This document shows positions 16,081 through 24,219 of a stretch of 64,000 nucleotides of DNA, piece after piece (the stretch's first letter is position 1; each line of letters starts with the position of its first letter). This stretch comes from Jiella pacifica. Lineage in GTDB: Bacteria; Pseudomonadota; Alphaproteobacteria; Rhizobiales; Rhizobiaceae. The stretch spans positions 1 through 64,000 of the forward strand of contig NZ_JAAAMG010000007.1 of the NCBI RefSeq assembly GCF_010500815.1. The letters run 5' to 3'. Under the pieces are notes generated by a model. The model worked only from the letters and a program-made list of their open reading frames with translations. It was not told the origin of the DNA and did not search any database. A program made the position numbers and the translations under genes.

Positions 16081-16830
16081 TCAGTCCGCCGCGGGCCCGG
16101 CCGTGTGGTCGAAGAGGAGCTCGAACCGGCTGCCGAGGAAACGCGAGCGGGCGTATTGGACCGGTTCGCCCGTCGCCGCCGCGGTGAGGCTCGTCGTCTG
16201 GATCAGCGGCGTCGCCAACGGGCAATGCAGCCGTTCGGCGTCCCGCGCCTCGGCGGCGATCGCCGAGACCCGCGTCCAGAGCCGCCGGCAGCCGGCCAGG
16301 CCGAGAGCTTCAAGCGCCCGGGAGATCGAACCGAGTTCGGCGAAGGCGGCGACGATGCCCGGCACCCGCGCCTCCTCGAACCACAGCGTCGAGACGATCA
16401 CCGGCGCCCCGTCGGCGACGCGCAGGAGATCGAGGCGTGCCAGCGGCGCGGCGATGCCGCAACCGAGCAGGCCGGCGATCTCGGTCGACGCGGGCTCCCT
16501 CGTGGCCCCGACCATCGATCCGCCCGGCTCGCGGGAGGCGGCGCCGATATTTTCCGAAAAGCGGCTGCGCGGCCCAACGGGATAGGCGATGCGCCCCGGG
16601 CGCGGCGCAACGAAGGTGCCGCGGCCCCGCGCGGCCGTGAGCAACCCTTCTTCGCCGAGCGCGGCGATCGCCCGGCGCACGGTATGGCGGTTGACCGCGA
16701 AGCGCTCGGCCAGCCGCATCTCGCTCGGCAGCGCGTCGACAAGACGCCCCTCGGCGATGTCGGCGCGCAAGCTGTCGGCGATCTGCCGCCAGCGCGCGAT
16801 GCCCGCGCTCTCGTGGGTCGTCACCTGCAT
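16081..16830 (-). CDS. phnF: Phosphonate-metabolism GntR/HutC-type regulator PhnF
   Basis: A 249-residue regulator with an N-terminal winged helix-turn-helix (ALPSEMRLAERFAVNRHTVR, then LGEEGLLTAARGRGTFV) and a C-terminal UTRA ligand-binding domain (RLDLLRVADGAPVIV, QTTSLTAAATGEPVQY, RFLGSRFELLF). It is divergent from phnG and convergent with the PHP gene. Its likely operator is the inverted repeat TTGTCTA-N6-TAGACAA at 16942-16961. PhnF proteins are typically repressors of phn genes released by a pathway ligand; the ligand here is not known. Confidence 0.9.
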   Translation of the reverse strand: MQVTTHESAGIARWRQIADSLRADIAEGRLVDALPSEMRLAERFAVNRHTVRRAIAALGEEGLLTAARGRGTFVAPRPGRIAYPVGPRSRFSENIGAASREPGGSMVGATREPASTEIAGLLGCGIAAPLARLDLLRVADGAPVIVSTLWFEEARVPGIVAAFAELGSISRALEALGLAGCRRLWTRVSAIAAEARDAERLHCPLATPLIQTTSLTAAATGEPVQYARSRFLGSRFELLFDHTAGPAAD

Positions 16831-16894
16831 TCCCTCCGCTCGCCGCTTGCTGAGCCGCCGTCGCCGCGCGGCTCCCCTCGAATGACCGAGGCAC

Positions 16895-16912
16895 CCGTCA
16901 TTTCCATGTCAC
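16895..16912 (+). promoter_or_regulatory. PHO box upstream of phnG
   Basis: CCGTCATTTCCATGTCAC fits the 18-bp PHO consensus (CTGTCAT, 4-nt spacer, CTGTCAC) at 12 of 18 positions, with the two GTCA cores exactly 11 nt apart. It lies 76 nt before the phnG start. It implies PhoB activation under phosphate limitation. Confidence 0.7.
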
Positions 16913-16941
16913 GAAAATCATGCTAGATGGGTCTTATATAG

Positions 16942-16961
16942 TTGTCTACACAAATAGACAA
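16942..16961. promoter_or_regulatory. Candidate PhnF operator
   Basis: TTGTCTA, six bases and TAGACAA form a perfect 7-bp inverted repeat between the PHO box and the phnG start. GntR/HutC regulators bind such short palindromes, and phnF is divergently encoded next to it. AT-rich TATATAG just before it could be the -10 of the phn promoter. Confidence 0.65.
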
Positions 16962-16987
16962 TTAAATGAACGACGGATGGCAGCGAC

Positions 16988-17461
16988 ATGTCGGAAGCTT
17001 CGCGCAACTCCACTCCAGATCCCCAGGCAGCCCGCCGCCGCGCTGTTTCGGCCTTTGCGCAGGCGGATGCCGGCTTTCTCGATGCGGCGTGGCAAAGACT
17101 CGGCGCGGGCCGAAGGGTCGGCGCGTTGCGCGGCCCCGAAAGCGGCCTCGTGATGGTGCGCGGCCGGGCGGGCGGCGGCGGCGCGCCGTTCAATCTCGGC
17201 GAGGCAAGCGTGACGCGGGCGAGCGTCACCCTCGACGACGGCGCCGTCGGCCACGCGATGGTGCTCGGCCGGGACGGGACTCGCGCCCACTTTGCCGCCG
17301 TCTTCGACGCACTCTGGCAAGACGAGACGATGCGGGAAACCGTCGAGCGGGAGATCGTCGCCGTGATCGAGGCCGCGCTGGCGGAGACCGACGCGAAGCG
17401 ACGTTCCGAGACCGAGGCAACGAAGGTCGACTTCTTCACCATGATGCGCGGAGAAGACTGA
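16988..17461 (+). CDS. phnG: C-P lyase subunit PhnG
   Basis: A 157-residue subunit of the carbon-phosphorus lyase core complex (PhnG2H2I2J2), which transfers the phosphonate to ATP. Recognisable family stretches are FNLGEASVTRASV and GRDGTRAHFAAVFDALWQD. It is the first gene of the rightward phn operon, directly downstream of the PHO box and PhnF-type operator. Its stop (TGA) overlaps the phnH start by 1 nt. The length is usual for the family (about 150). Confidence 0.92.
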   Translation: MSEASRNSTPDPQAARRRAVSAFAQADAGFLDAAWQRLGAGRRVGALRGPESGLVMVRGRAGGGGAPFNLGEASVTRASVTLDDGAVGHAMVLGRDGTRAHFAAVFDALWQDETMRETVEREIVAVIEAALAETDAKRRSETEATKVDFFTMMRGED

Positions 17462-18069
17462 TGGTCGGAACATCCACGCCTGACCTCTCCCGCCTTGCCG
17501 TCGCCGGTGGCTTCGCCGATCCGGTGTTCGACGCCCAGGCGGTGTTTTCGGCGATCCTCAAAGCCCTGTCGCGGCCCGGAACGATCCTCGACACCGGCGC
17601 GCGCGCCGCTCCACCAGCGCCGCTCTCGCCGGCCCAGGCTGCTGCTCTCCTCGCCCTCTGCGACGCCGATACGCCCGTTCACGTTCCAGCCGCGGGCGAA
17701 ACGCTGGGCGCCTGGCTCGGCTTCCAGACCGGCGCCCGGCTCAGCGAGGCGGCCGATGCACGGTTTGCGGTCGTCGGCCGGTTCGACGGCGCCTGCCTCA
17801 AAACCTTTCCGCTCGGCACCCTCAGCTTTCCCGACCGCTCGGCGACGCTGCTGGTCGAGGTCGCCTCCTTCGGATCGGGCGAGGCGTTGCGGCTGTCCGG
17901 CCCGGGGATATCCGGGGTGACGACCATTCGCGTCGACGGCCTCGGCGACGGTTTCGTCGCAGCCCGGCGGGCGAACCGCGCGCTGTTTCCCTGCGGTCTA
18001 GATCTCGTCCTGACCTGCGGGAGAGAGATCCTCGGCCTGCCACGCTCCACCATCGTCGAGGAGGCGTGA
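17461..18069 (+). CDS. phnH: C-P lyase subunit PhnH
   Basis: A 202-residue protein of the C-P lyase core, structurally a degenerate PLP-fold homologue needed for complex assembly. Family-typical features are GFADPVFDAQAVFSAILKAL near the N-terminus, LSRPGTI, and the C-terminal NRALFPCGLDLVLTCG followed by LPRSTIVEEA. The start overlaps the phnG stop (TGATG), and 1 nt separates its stop from the phnI ATG, which indicates translational coupling. Confidence 0.93.
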   Translation: MVGTSTPDLSRLAVAGGFADPVFDAQAVFSAILKALSRPGTILDTGARAAPPAPLSPAQAAALLALCDADTPVHVPAAGETLGAWLGFQTGARLSEAADARFAVVGRFDGACLKTFPLGTLSFPDRSATLLVEVASFGSGEALRLSGPGISGVTTIRVDGLGDGFVAARRANRALFPCGLDLVLTCGREILGLPRSTIVEEA

Positions 18070-18070
18070 G

Positions 18071-19210
18071 ATGTATGTCGCGGTGAAGGGTGGCGAAGCC
18101 GCCATCGCCAATGCCCACCGGCTGCTTGCCGACCGGCGGCGCGGCGACCGATCCGTTCCGGCGCTGACGCTCGAGCAGATCGCCGGCCAGCTTGCGCTGG
18201 CAGTCGACCGGGTCATGGCGGAAGGCTCGCTCTACGATCCCGAACTCGCCGCCATGGCGGTCCGCCAGTCGCGCGGCGACCTGATCGAGGCGATCTTCCT
18301 GATCCGCGCCTATCGCACGACCCTCCCCCGCTTCGCCGCCTCCTCGCCGATCGATACCGGCAGGATGCTGATCGAGCGGCGGATTTCGGCGACCTACAAG
18401 GACCTGCCAGGCGGCCAGTTGCTCGGCCCGACCTTCGACTACACCCATCGGCTGATCGAGCCGGACATGGCCGGGGACGGCCTGGTCGCGGAGCCGGTCC
18501 GGCGCGATCCGGGCGAAGCCGGTCCGGCGCCCCGGGTGATGGACATTCTTGGCGACGAAGCGCTGATCGAGGGCGACGGCGCCGATGACGGCGTCGAACC
18601 GACCGATCTCACCCGCTCGCCGCTGGCCTTCCCGGCCCCGCGCGATCTTCGGCTCCAGGCGCTTGCCCGCGGCGACGAAGGCTTCCTGCTCGGCCTCGGC
18701 TATTCCACCCAGCGCGGCTTCGGCCGCACCCACCCCTTCGTCGGCGAAATCCGCATCGGCGAGGTCGAGGTCGAGGTCGATCTGCCGGAATTCGGTTTTC
18801 CCGTTGTGATCGGCCGGGTGCGCGTCACCGAATGCCAGATGGTCTCGCAATTTTTCGGGTCGAAATCACAGCCGCCGCAGTTCACCCGCGGCTACGGCCT
18901 GGTCTTCGGGCAGATGGAGCGCAAGGCGATGGCGATGAGCCTGGTCGACCGGGCCCTGCGCGCCGACGAGTTCGACGAGGAGCGCCGGGCGCCGGCACAG
19001 GACGAGGAATTCGTCCTCGCTCATTGTGACAACGTCCAGGCGACCGGCTTCGTCGAGCACCTGAAGCTGCCGCACTACGTCGACTTCCAGGCGGAACTCG
19101 GCCTGTTGCGGACTATGCAGCGCGAACACGTCGCAAGGTCGACCGATGGAACCTCGCCATGCGGTGCCGGCCAGCCCGTAGGCGAAGGTGGCGAGGACGT
19201 AGACGAATGA
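18071..19210 (+). CDS. phnI: C-P lyase subunit PhnI
   Basis: A 379-residue subunit with nucleosidase activity that couples ATP to the phosphonate to give the triphosphoribosyl phosphonate. Family motifs: MYVAVKGGEAAIANAH at the start, DLIEAIFLIRAYRTTLPR, QLLGPTFDYTHRL, GYSTQRGFGRTHPFVGEIR and LPHYVDFQAELGLLR near the C-terminus. The last about 27 residues (after MQREHVARS) are rich in Gly and Glu and look unconserved. The antisense small ORF at 19225 begins beyond its stop. Confidence 0.94.
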   Translation: MYVAVKGGEAAIANAHRLLADRRRGDRSVPALTLEQIAGQLALAVDRVMAEGSLYDPELAAMAVRQSRGDLIEAIFLIRAYRTTLPRFAASSPIDTGRMLIERRISATYKDLPGGQLLGPTFDYTHRLIEPDMAGDGLVAEPVRRDPGEAGPAPRVMDILGDEALIEGDGADDGVEPTDLTRSPLAFPAPRDLRLQALARGDEGFLLGLGYSTQRGFGRTHPFVGEIRIGEVEVEVDLPEFGFPVVIGRVRVTECQMVSQFFGSKSQPPQFTRGYGLVFGQMERKAMAMSLVDRALRADEFDEERRAPAQDEEFVLAHCDNVQATGFVEHLKLPHYVDFQAELGLLRTMQREHVARSTDGTSPCGAGQPVGEGGEDVDE

Positions 19211-19224
19211 GCCAGCCGTCGTGC

Positions 19225-19395
19225 TCACTCGGGCCTGCCGGCGTCGCCCTCTCCTTCGTCCTTCGGCACACGCGGGCGCCCCGATATGCCGCGCCCGAAC
19301 TCGCCGGTAACCGGATCGCGATAAATCAGGAAAAACCAGCCAAGGGCGAGACCGAAGAGAATTGCAAAGAGTTCGCCGAGCGCCATCCAGGCCAT
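19225..19395 (-). CDS. Possible small membrane protein (56 residues) antisense in the phn cluster
   Basis: The frame encodes MAWMALGELFAILFGLALGW, continues FFLIYRDPVTGEFGRG and ends KDEGEGDAGRPE. One transmembrane helix (about 5-25) is followed by a charged tail, a sensible small-protein layout. It fills most of the 241-nt gap between phnI and phnJ on the opposite strand. A weak ribosome binding site (AGGCGAG) precedes the ATG. No family is recognised. It could be a chance frame, since GC-rich DNA gives many. Confidence 0.4.
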   Translation of the reverse strand: MAWMALGELFAILFGLALGWFFLIYRDPVTGEFGRGISGRPRVPKDEGEGDAGRPE

Positions 19396-19451
19396 GCAAC
19401 TCGCCTTTCCCTGTCTTTACCGGCCCATCCAACACTTGGGGGATCAAGCCG

Positions 19452-20330
19452 ATGACTGCGCTGCCCAGCTACAACTTCGCCTATCTCGACGAGCAGACCA
19501 AGCGGATGATTCGTCGCGCCATCCTGAAGGCGGTGGCGATCCCCGGCTACCAGGTGCCGTTTGCCTCGCGCGAGATGCCGATGCCCTATGGCTGGGGCAC
19601 CGGCGGCGTGCAGGTGACGGCGGCGATCATCGGGCCGGACGACGTCCTGAAGGTCATCGACCAGGGTTCCGACGACACCACCAACGCCGTCTCGATCCGG
19701 GCCTTCTTCGCCCGCGTCGCCAATGTCGCGGTCACCACCAAGACCCGCGAGGCGACGATCATCCAGACCCGCCACCGCATTCCCGAAGCACCTTTGTCGG
19801 CAGGCCAGACGCTGGTCTACCAGGTGCCGATCCCCGAGCCCCTGCGCTTCCTCGAGCCGCGCGAGACCGAGACGCGAATCATGCATGCGCTGGAAGAATA
19901 CGGGCTGATGCACGTCAAGCTCTACGAAGACATCGCCCAGCATGGTCACATCGCCACCACCTACGCCTATCCGGTGAAGATCGAGGGGCGCTATGTGATG
20001 GACCCGTCGCCGATCCCGAAATTCGACAATCCGAAGATGGACGACTGCCCGGCGCTGCAGCTCTTCGGCGCCGGACGGGAGCAGCGGATCTACGCCATTC
20101 CGCCCTTCACCAAGGTCGCCAGCCTCGATTTCGAGGACCATCCCTTCAGCGTCCAGACATTCTCCCAGCCCTGCGGGCTCTGCGGCGCGACGGACGTCTA
20201 TCTGGACGAGATCGTCACCGACGACCGCGGCGGCCGGCTCTATGCCTGCTCCGATACGGACTATTGCGAGGAGCGGCGGGCGGCCGGGCATGTGGGGGCG
20301 GAAGACGTAGCTGGACTTGCTGCGCAATGA
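19452..20330 (+). CDS. phnJ: C-P lyase catalytic subunit PhnJ (radical SAM)
   Basis: A 292-residue radical-SAM enzyme that breaks the C-P bond of the ribosyl phosphonate, giving ribose cyclic phosphate and the hydrocarbon. The unusual C-terminal cluster motif is present: PCGLCGATDVYLDEIV (CxxC), then YACSDTDYCEERR, which supplies the third cluster Cys and the catalytic Cys of the Cx2Cx21Cx5C pattern. The N-terminus has FAYLDEQTKRMIRRAILKAV and EMPMPYGWGTGG. ATG 19452 was chosen because the frame upstream is non-conserved. A toxin-antitoxin pair follows on the opposite strand before phnK. Confidence 0.95.
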   Translation: MTALPSYNFAYLDEQTKRMIRRAILKAVAIPGYQVPFASREMPMPYGWGTGGVQVTAAIIGPDDVLKVIDQGSDDTTNAVSIRAFFARVANVAVTTKTREATIIQTRHRIPEAPLSAGQTLVYQVPIPEPLRFLEPRETETRIMHALEEYGLMHVKLYEDIAQHGHIATTYAYPVKIEGRYVMDPSPIPKFDNPKMDDCPALQLFGAGREQRIYAIPPFTKVASLDFEDHPFSVQTFSQPCGLCGATDVYLDEIVTDDRGGRLYACSDTDYCEERRAAGHVGAEDVAGLAAQ

Positions 20331-20382
20331 TCGGATCGGCAACGAGCCATGCGGCAAACGCCTTCGTGCGACCGCGGCCGGC

Positions 20383-20718
20383 TCACTCGGCCGCGTCGGC
20401 CGGCGCAGCCTCGCGCAGGATCGCGTTGATCCGCTCCTCCCAGTCGTCGCCCGCCTTGCGAAAACGTTCGATGACATCGCGGTCGATGCGCACAATGGCA
20501 CGCTCTTCGGGAACGAAATCGAAGGGCCGTTTGAGAGGCGCCAGACGGTCGCCATCCTCGATCGGCGGATTGTCTGGATCCTGGAGCGCATCCGCCGTGA
20601 TTGCAGCGTCTTCATCCGGCGTCATGGCTTCCCGTGCTCGCCGCGTCTTCTCTCGTACATGCGCCCAGTCTTCAGCGGTCGCTTCCGTCTTCACGAACAC
20701 GTTCCGTGTAACGATCAT
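20383..20718 (-). CDS. brnA: BrnA-family antitoxin
   Basis: A 111-residue antitoxin with a C-terminal ribbon-helix-helix domain of the BrnA (DUF4415) type: PFDFVPEERAIVRIDRDVIE followed by RFRKAGDDWEERINAILREA. BrnA neutralises BrnT and represses the operon. The N-terminus overlaps the end of brnT by 47 nt, so both are co-translated in the usual brnT-brnA order. The pair lies antisense to the phn operon, between phnJ and phnK. Codon use is less GC-biased than in the phn genes, consistent with transfer. Confidence 0.8.
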   Translation of the reverse strand: MIVTRNVFVKTEATAEDWAHVREKTRRAREAMTPDEDAAITADALQDPDNPPIEDGDRLAPLKRPFDFVPEERAIVRIDRDVIERFRKAGDDWEERINAILREAAPADAAE

Positions 20719-20983
20719 GGATGTCGACCTCTCTCTGATTGGCCTTACGAAACGAGATCACCCGAACTCGGCCACCACGTTCCGTATAGACGAGAACATG
20801 GTGGCGTTCGCCGATGATGCCAATGGCGATCTTGCGCACCTCGCCATAGTTGCGTCGCTCATCGCGGAAGATGGCAGCCGTGGCAAAATCGAACCGAAGG
20901 ACGTCAGCAAAGGGTGGACGCCCGGCCGCGACATTCGCTTCGGCTTTTGCCGGATCCCACTCGAAGCTGACCTCACCACTCAT
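20672..20983 (-). CDS. brnT: BrnT-family ribonuclease toxin
   Basis: A protein of about 103 residues with the BrnT signature: SFEWDPAKAEANVAAGRPPF at the start, then FDFATAAIFRDERRNYGE, VRKIAIGIIGERHHVLVYTE, and RVRVISFRKANQREVDIHD at the end. BrnT toxins are RelE-like mRNA-cleaving enzymes, and the SxRxAxxxE-type C-terminal block is present as SFRKANQREV. ATG 20983 (MSGEVSF) was chosen; a GTG at 21019 would add 12 atypical residues. Transcription runs opposite to phn, starting about 62 nt from phnK. Confidence 0.82.
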   Translation of the reverse strand: MSGEVSFEWDPAKAEANVAAGRPPFADVLRFDFATAAIFRDERRNYGEVRKIAIGIIGERHHVLVYTERGGRVRVISFRKANQREVDIHDRYTERVREDGSDR

Positions 20984-21045
20984 GACGCGACGATAGCTCA
21001 GGTTGTATTCTGGTGCCACACGTCCGACCGAGGGCCTGCAAACCC

Positions 21046-21822
21046 ATGACCGACCTTCCCCTCCTCTCCGCCCGATCCCTCACCCGCCTCTACGGCAGCC
21101 ACGTCGGCTGCGAGGACGTCTCCTTCGACCTTTATACCGGTGAGATCCTCGCCATCGTCGGCGAATCCGGCTCGGGCAAGTCGACCCTCCTCGAATGCCT
21201 CTCCTGCCGCATGCCGCTGACGAGCGGTGCGGTCTCCTACCGGATGCGCGACGGCGAAATGCGCGGCCTCGCCACCCTGACCGAGGCCGAACGGCGCTTC
21301 CTGATGCGCACCGACTGGGGATTCGTCCACCAGAACCCGGCCGACGGCCTCAGGATGCGCGTGTCGGCCGGCGCCAATATCGGCGAGCGGATGATGGCCG
21401 TCGGCAACCGCCACTATGGCCATATCCGCGAAACGGCGAATGACTGGCTCTCCCGCGTCGAGATCCCAGGCGCACGCATCGACGACCGGCCGACGGCCTT
21501 TTCCGGCGGCATGCGTCAGCGCCTGCAGATCGCCCGCAATCTCGTCACCGCGCCGCGCCTCGTCTTCATGGACGAGCCGACCGGCGGCCTCGACGTCTCG
21601 GTTCAGGCGCGTCTCCTCGACCTCCTCCGCGGCCTCGTCGGCGAGATGGGACTGTCGGCGATCGTCGTCACCCACGATCTGGCCGTCGCGCGGCTCTTGT
21701 CCCACCGCATCATGGTGATGAAACAGGGCCACGTCATCGAACACGGCCTCACCGACCGGGTGCTCGACGACCCGCAACATGCCTATACCCAGCTTCTCGT
21801 CGCCTCGATCCTGGAGGTCTGA
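21046..21822 (+). CDS. phnK: C-P lyase ABC-type ATPase PhnK
   Basis: A 258-residue ATPase of the dipeptide-importer-like class that binds the C-P lyase core rather than a membrane permease. Walker [10 protein letters not shown], signature [12 protein letters not shown], Walker [18 protein letters not shown] and the H-loop [12 protein letters not shown] are all present. ATG 21046 ([12 protein letters not shown]) was chosen. It is separated from phnJ by the brnTA insertion, so its expression probably depends on read-through from phnJ or a local promoter. Confidence 0.93.
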   Translation: MTDLPLLSARSLTRLYGSHVGCEDVSFDLYTGEILAIVGESGSGKSTLLECLSCRMPLTSGAVSYRMRDGEMRGLATLTEAERRFLMRTDWGFVHQNPADGLRMRVSAGANIGERMMAVGNRHYGHIRETANDWLSRVEIPGARIDDRPTAFSGGMRQRLQIARNLVTAPRLVFMDEPTGGLDVSVQARLLDLLRGLVGEMGLSAIVVTHDLAVARLLSHRIMVMKQGHVIEHGLTDRVLDDPQHAYTQLLVASILEV

Positions 21823-21825
21823 GCC

Positions 21826-22554
21826 ATGCGCGACCACTCACCAAAGACGCGGCTCGTCCTCGAAGACGTCGCCAAGAGCTTCACCAACCATCTGCGCGGC
21901 GGCATCCACCTGCCGGTCGTCCGCAACGTGTCCTTCGCGGTCGATGCCGGCGAAGTGGTCGTCCTCGGCGGACCGTCCGGGGTGGGCAAGTCGTCGATCC
22001 TCAGGATGATCTATGGCAATTACGGCGTCGAAGCCGGCCATATCCTCATGCGTGGGGCGGCGGGCGATCCCTTCGCCGACCTCGCGACGGCGAGCCCGCG
22101 CGAGGTCGGCGCGCTGCGGCGAACCGTCGTCGGCTATGTCAGCCAGTTCCTCAGGGCGATCCCGCGTGTCTCGGCCCTCGACGTCGTCGCCGAGCCGCTG
22201 TTCGCCCGCGGCGTCGAACCTGCCACCGCTCGGGAAAGCGCAGCGGTTCTCCTCGAACGTCTGAACCTGCCCGCCGCCCTCTACGACCTTCCCCCGGCGA
22301 CCTTTTCCGGCGGCGAGAAGCAGAGGGTCAACATCGCCCGCGGCTTCCTGACCGATCACCCGATCCTCCTCCTCGACGAGCCGACCGCCTCGCTGGACAA
22401 CGCCAATCGCGACGTCGTCTGCGAGCTGATCGCGGAGAAGCGCCAGCGGGGCGTGGCGATCCTCGGCATCTTCCACGACGAGGAAGTTCGCGGGCGCGTC
22501 GCCAGCCGCATCGTCGACGTCTCCGGATTTTCCGCGCGAGAAAAGGCCGCCTGA
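21826..22554 (+). CDS. phnL: C-P lyase ABC-type ATPase PhnL
   Basis: A 242-residue ABC ATPase required for C-P lyase function, with Walker [11 protein letters not shown], signature [14 protein letters not shown], Walker [18 protein letters not shown] and the H-loop IFHDEEVR. No permease partner is expected; PhnK and PhnL act on the C-P lyase core. It starts 3 nt after phnK and overlaps the downstream acetyltransferase by 1 nt (TGATG). Confidence 0.94.
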   Translation: MRDHSPKTRLVLEDVAKSFTNHLRGGIHLPVVRNVSFAVDAGEVVVLGGPSGVGKSSILRMIYGNYGVEAGHILMRGAAGDPFADLATASPREVGALRRTVVGYVSQFLRAIPRVSALDVVAEPLFARGVEPATARESAAVLLERLNLPAALYDLPPATFSGGEKQRVNIARGFLTDHPILLLDEPTASLDNANRDVVCELIAEKRQRGVAILGIFHDEEVRGRVASRIVDVSGFSAREKAA

Positions 22555-23168
22555 TGCCGAAATATTCCGAGACGCCGCTGATCCACCAGACCGCCGAGGT
22601 CGAAGCCTGCCATCTCGGCCGCTACACCGAGATCGCCGAGCGCTGCCGCATTTCCGAGACCCGGCTCGGCGACTACTCCTACGTCATGCAGGACTGCGGC
22701 ATCTGGGCGAGCGAGATCGGCAAGTTCGTCAACGTCGCCGCCGCCGTGCGCATCAACGCCACCAACCATCCGACCTGGCGCGCGACGCTGCATCACTTCA
22801 CCTACCGGGCCGGCGACTATTTCGACGGCGAGGAGAACGAGGCCGAGTTCTTCGACTGGCGGCGGGCCCATTCGGTGCGCATCGGCCACGACGTGTGGAT
22901 CGGCCACGGCGCCACGATCCTGCCGGGCGTCACGATCGGAAACGGCGCCGTCGTGGGGGCCGGAGCGGTCGTTTCGAAGGACGTCGCGCCCTACACGATC
23001 GTCGGCGGCGTACCGGCGAAGCCTATCCGGCGGCGGTTTTCCGAAGAGGTCGCGGCGGGCATGGAACGGCTCGCATGGTGGGACTGGCCGCATGCCGCCC
23101 TGCACGCGGCGCTCGAGGACTTCCGTACGCTCGACGGCGAGGCGTTTCTCGCCAAGCATGCCTCGTAA
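22554..23168 (+). CDS. Hexapeptide-repeat acetyltransferase of the phosphonate-metabolism family
   Basis: A 204-residue left-handed beta-helix transferase. Hexapeptide repeats are visible as [19 protein letters not shown] and [19 protein letters not shown], followed by [18 protein letters not shown]. This corresponds to the xenobiotic/chloramphenicol acetyltransferase-like protein often found in C-P lyase clusters of alphaproteobacteria. The acyl acceptor is not known; by analogy with PhnO it may acetylate an aminophosphonate or a C-P lyase intermediate. It overlaps phnL and ends before the PHO box of phnC. Confidence 0.85.
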   Translation: MPKYSETPLIHQTAEVEACHLGRYTEIAERCRISETRLGDYSYVMQDCGIWASEIGKFVNVAAAVRINATNHPTWRATLHHFTYRAGDYFDGEENEAEFFDWRRAHSVRIGHDVWIGHGATILPGVTIGNGAVVGAGAVVSKDVAPYTIVGGVPAKPIRRRFSEEVAAGMERLAWWDWPHAALHAALEDFRTLDGEAFLAKHAS

Positions 23169-23215
23169 GCCGCTTTGATCACTATCGATTCAATCGTCAT
23201 CGAAGCATCGTAAAG

Positions 23216-23233
23216 CCGTCATCCAACTCTCAT
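23216..23233 (+). promoter_or_regulatory. PHO box upstream of phnC
   Basis: CCGTCATCCAACTCTCAT matches the PHO consensus at about 12 of 18 positions, with two TCA-containing cores 11 nt apart. A further CGTCAT lies at 23195-23200. It is 57 nt before the phnC start, so phnCDEMN probably has its own PhoB-dependent promoter. Confidence 0.55.
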
Positions 23234-23289
23234 GGAAGGTCTCTAAAGCTCTGGTGACGCGACAGCGCGACACCCATCAGGAGCAACCG

Positions 23290-24159
23290 ATGACGGCGAT
23301 CGCAGTCGAAAACCTTTGCAAGCGTTTCGGCAAGAAACAGGCCTTGGCCGGGGTCGATCTGACCATCGGCAAAGGCGAGATGGTGGCGCTGATCGGAGCA
23401 TCCGGCTCCGGCAAGTCGACGCTGATACGCCATATCGCCGGCCTGGAGCGCGGCGATGCCGGCTCGCTCATCGAGATCCTCGGCGAGGTCCAGCAGAAGG
23501 ACGGTCGGTACGGCCCCAAGATGCGCGAGTTGCGGGGCAACATCGGCGTCATCTTCCAGCAGTTCAATCTGGTCGCCCGGCTGCCGGTGATCACCAACGT
23601 CCTCTGCGGGATCCTCGGCCGCATCTCGCCCTGGCGCGGAACCTTCGGCTTCTTCACCCGAGCCGAAAGGATAGCGGCCATCGAGGCGCTCGGCCGGGTC
23701 GGCATTCCCGAGGTCGCCTGGCAGCGCGCCTCGACGCTCTCCGGCGGGCAGCAGCAGCGCGCGGCGATCGCCAGGACGCTCGTGCAGCGCTCGAAGATCC
23801 TGCTCGCCGACGAGCCGATCGCCTCGCTCGATCCGGCCTCGGCGCGCCGGGTGATGGACGTCCTCGCCGACATCAACCGGAGCGAGGGCATGACCGTCCT
23901 CGTCTCGCTGCATCAGGTCGAATACGCCCGTGTCTATTGCGACAGGACGGTCGCCCTCCGCGACGGAAAGGTCGTCTATGACGGCCCGTCCGACGCCCTG
24001 TCCGACAGCTTCCTGACCGAACTCTACGGCGCCGCCTACGAAGAGCTGGTGCTGCCGCAAAAGCTGCCGGTGAAAGGCGAGGCTCGACCGACCGGCACGC
24101 GTGAGCCCGTCGATCGCCCGGTCGTCGGCGCCAGAAAAAAGACCCTTCAGCCGGCCTGA
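23290..24159 (+). CDS. phnC: Phosphonate ABC importer ATP-binding protein PhnC
   Basis: A 289-residue ATPase that energises phosphonate uptake through PhnE. Walker [11 protein letters not shown]-loop IFQQFNLV, signature [15 protein letters not shown], Walker [17 protein letters not shown] and switch His SLHQVEYAR are present. The insert [13 protein letters not shown] is PhnC-typical. ATG 23290 ([11 protein letters not shown]) has an AGGAG ribosome binding site; an upstream in-frame ATG at 23254 lacks one. The C-terminus carries a basic, Pro-rich tail. It is first in the phnCDEMN operon. Confidence 0.92.
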   Translation: MTAIAVENLCKRFGKKQALAGVDLTIGKGEMVALIGASGSGKSTLIRHIAGLERGDAGSLIEILGEVQQKDGRYGPKMRELRGNIGVIFQQFNLVARLPVITNVLCGILGRISPWRGTFGFFTRAERIAAIEALGRVGIPEVAWQRASTLSGGQQQRAAIARTLVQRSKILLADEPIASLDPASARRVMDVLADINRSEGMTVLVSLHQVEYARVYCDRTVALRDGKVVYDGPSDALSDSFLTELYGAAYEELVLPQKLPVKGEARPTGTREPVDRPVVGARKKTLQPA

Positions 24160-24219
24160 CAACCGTCTGGACGCCCGGCCGACGATCCCCGAGACCACCA
24201 ACAGGGAAACCAAGAACCC

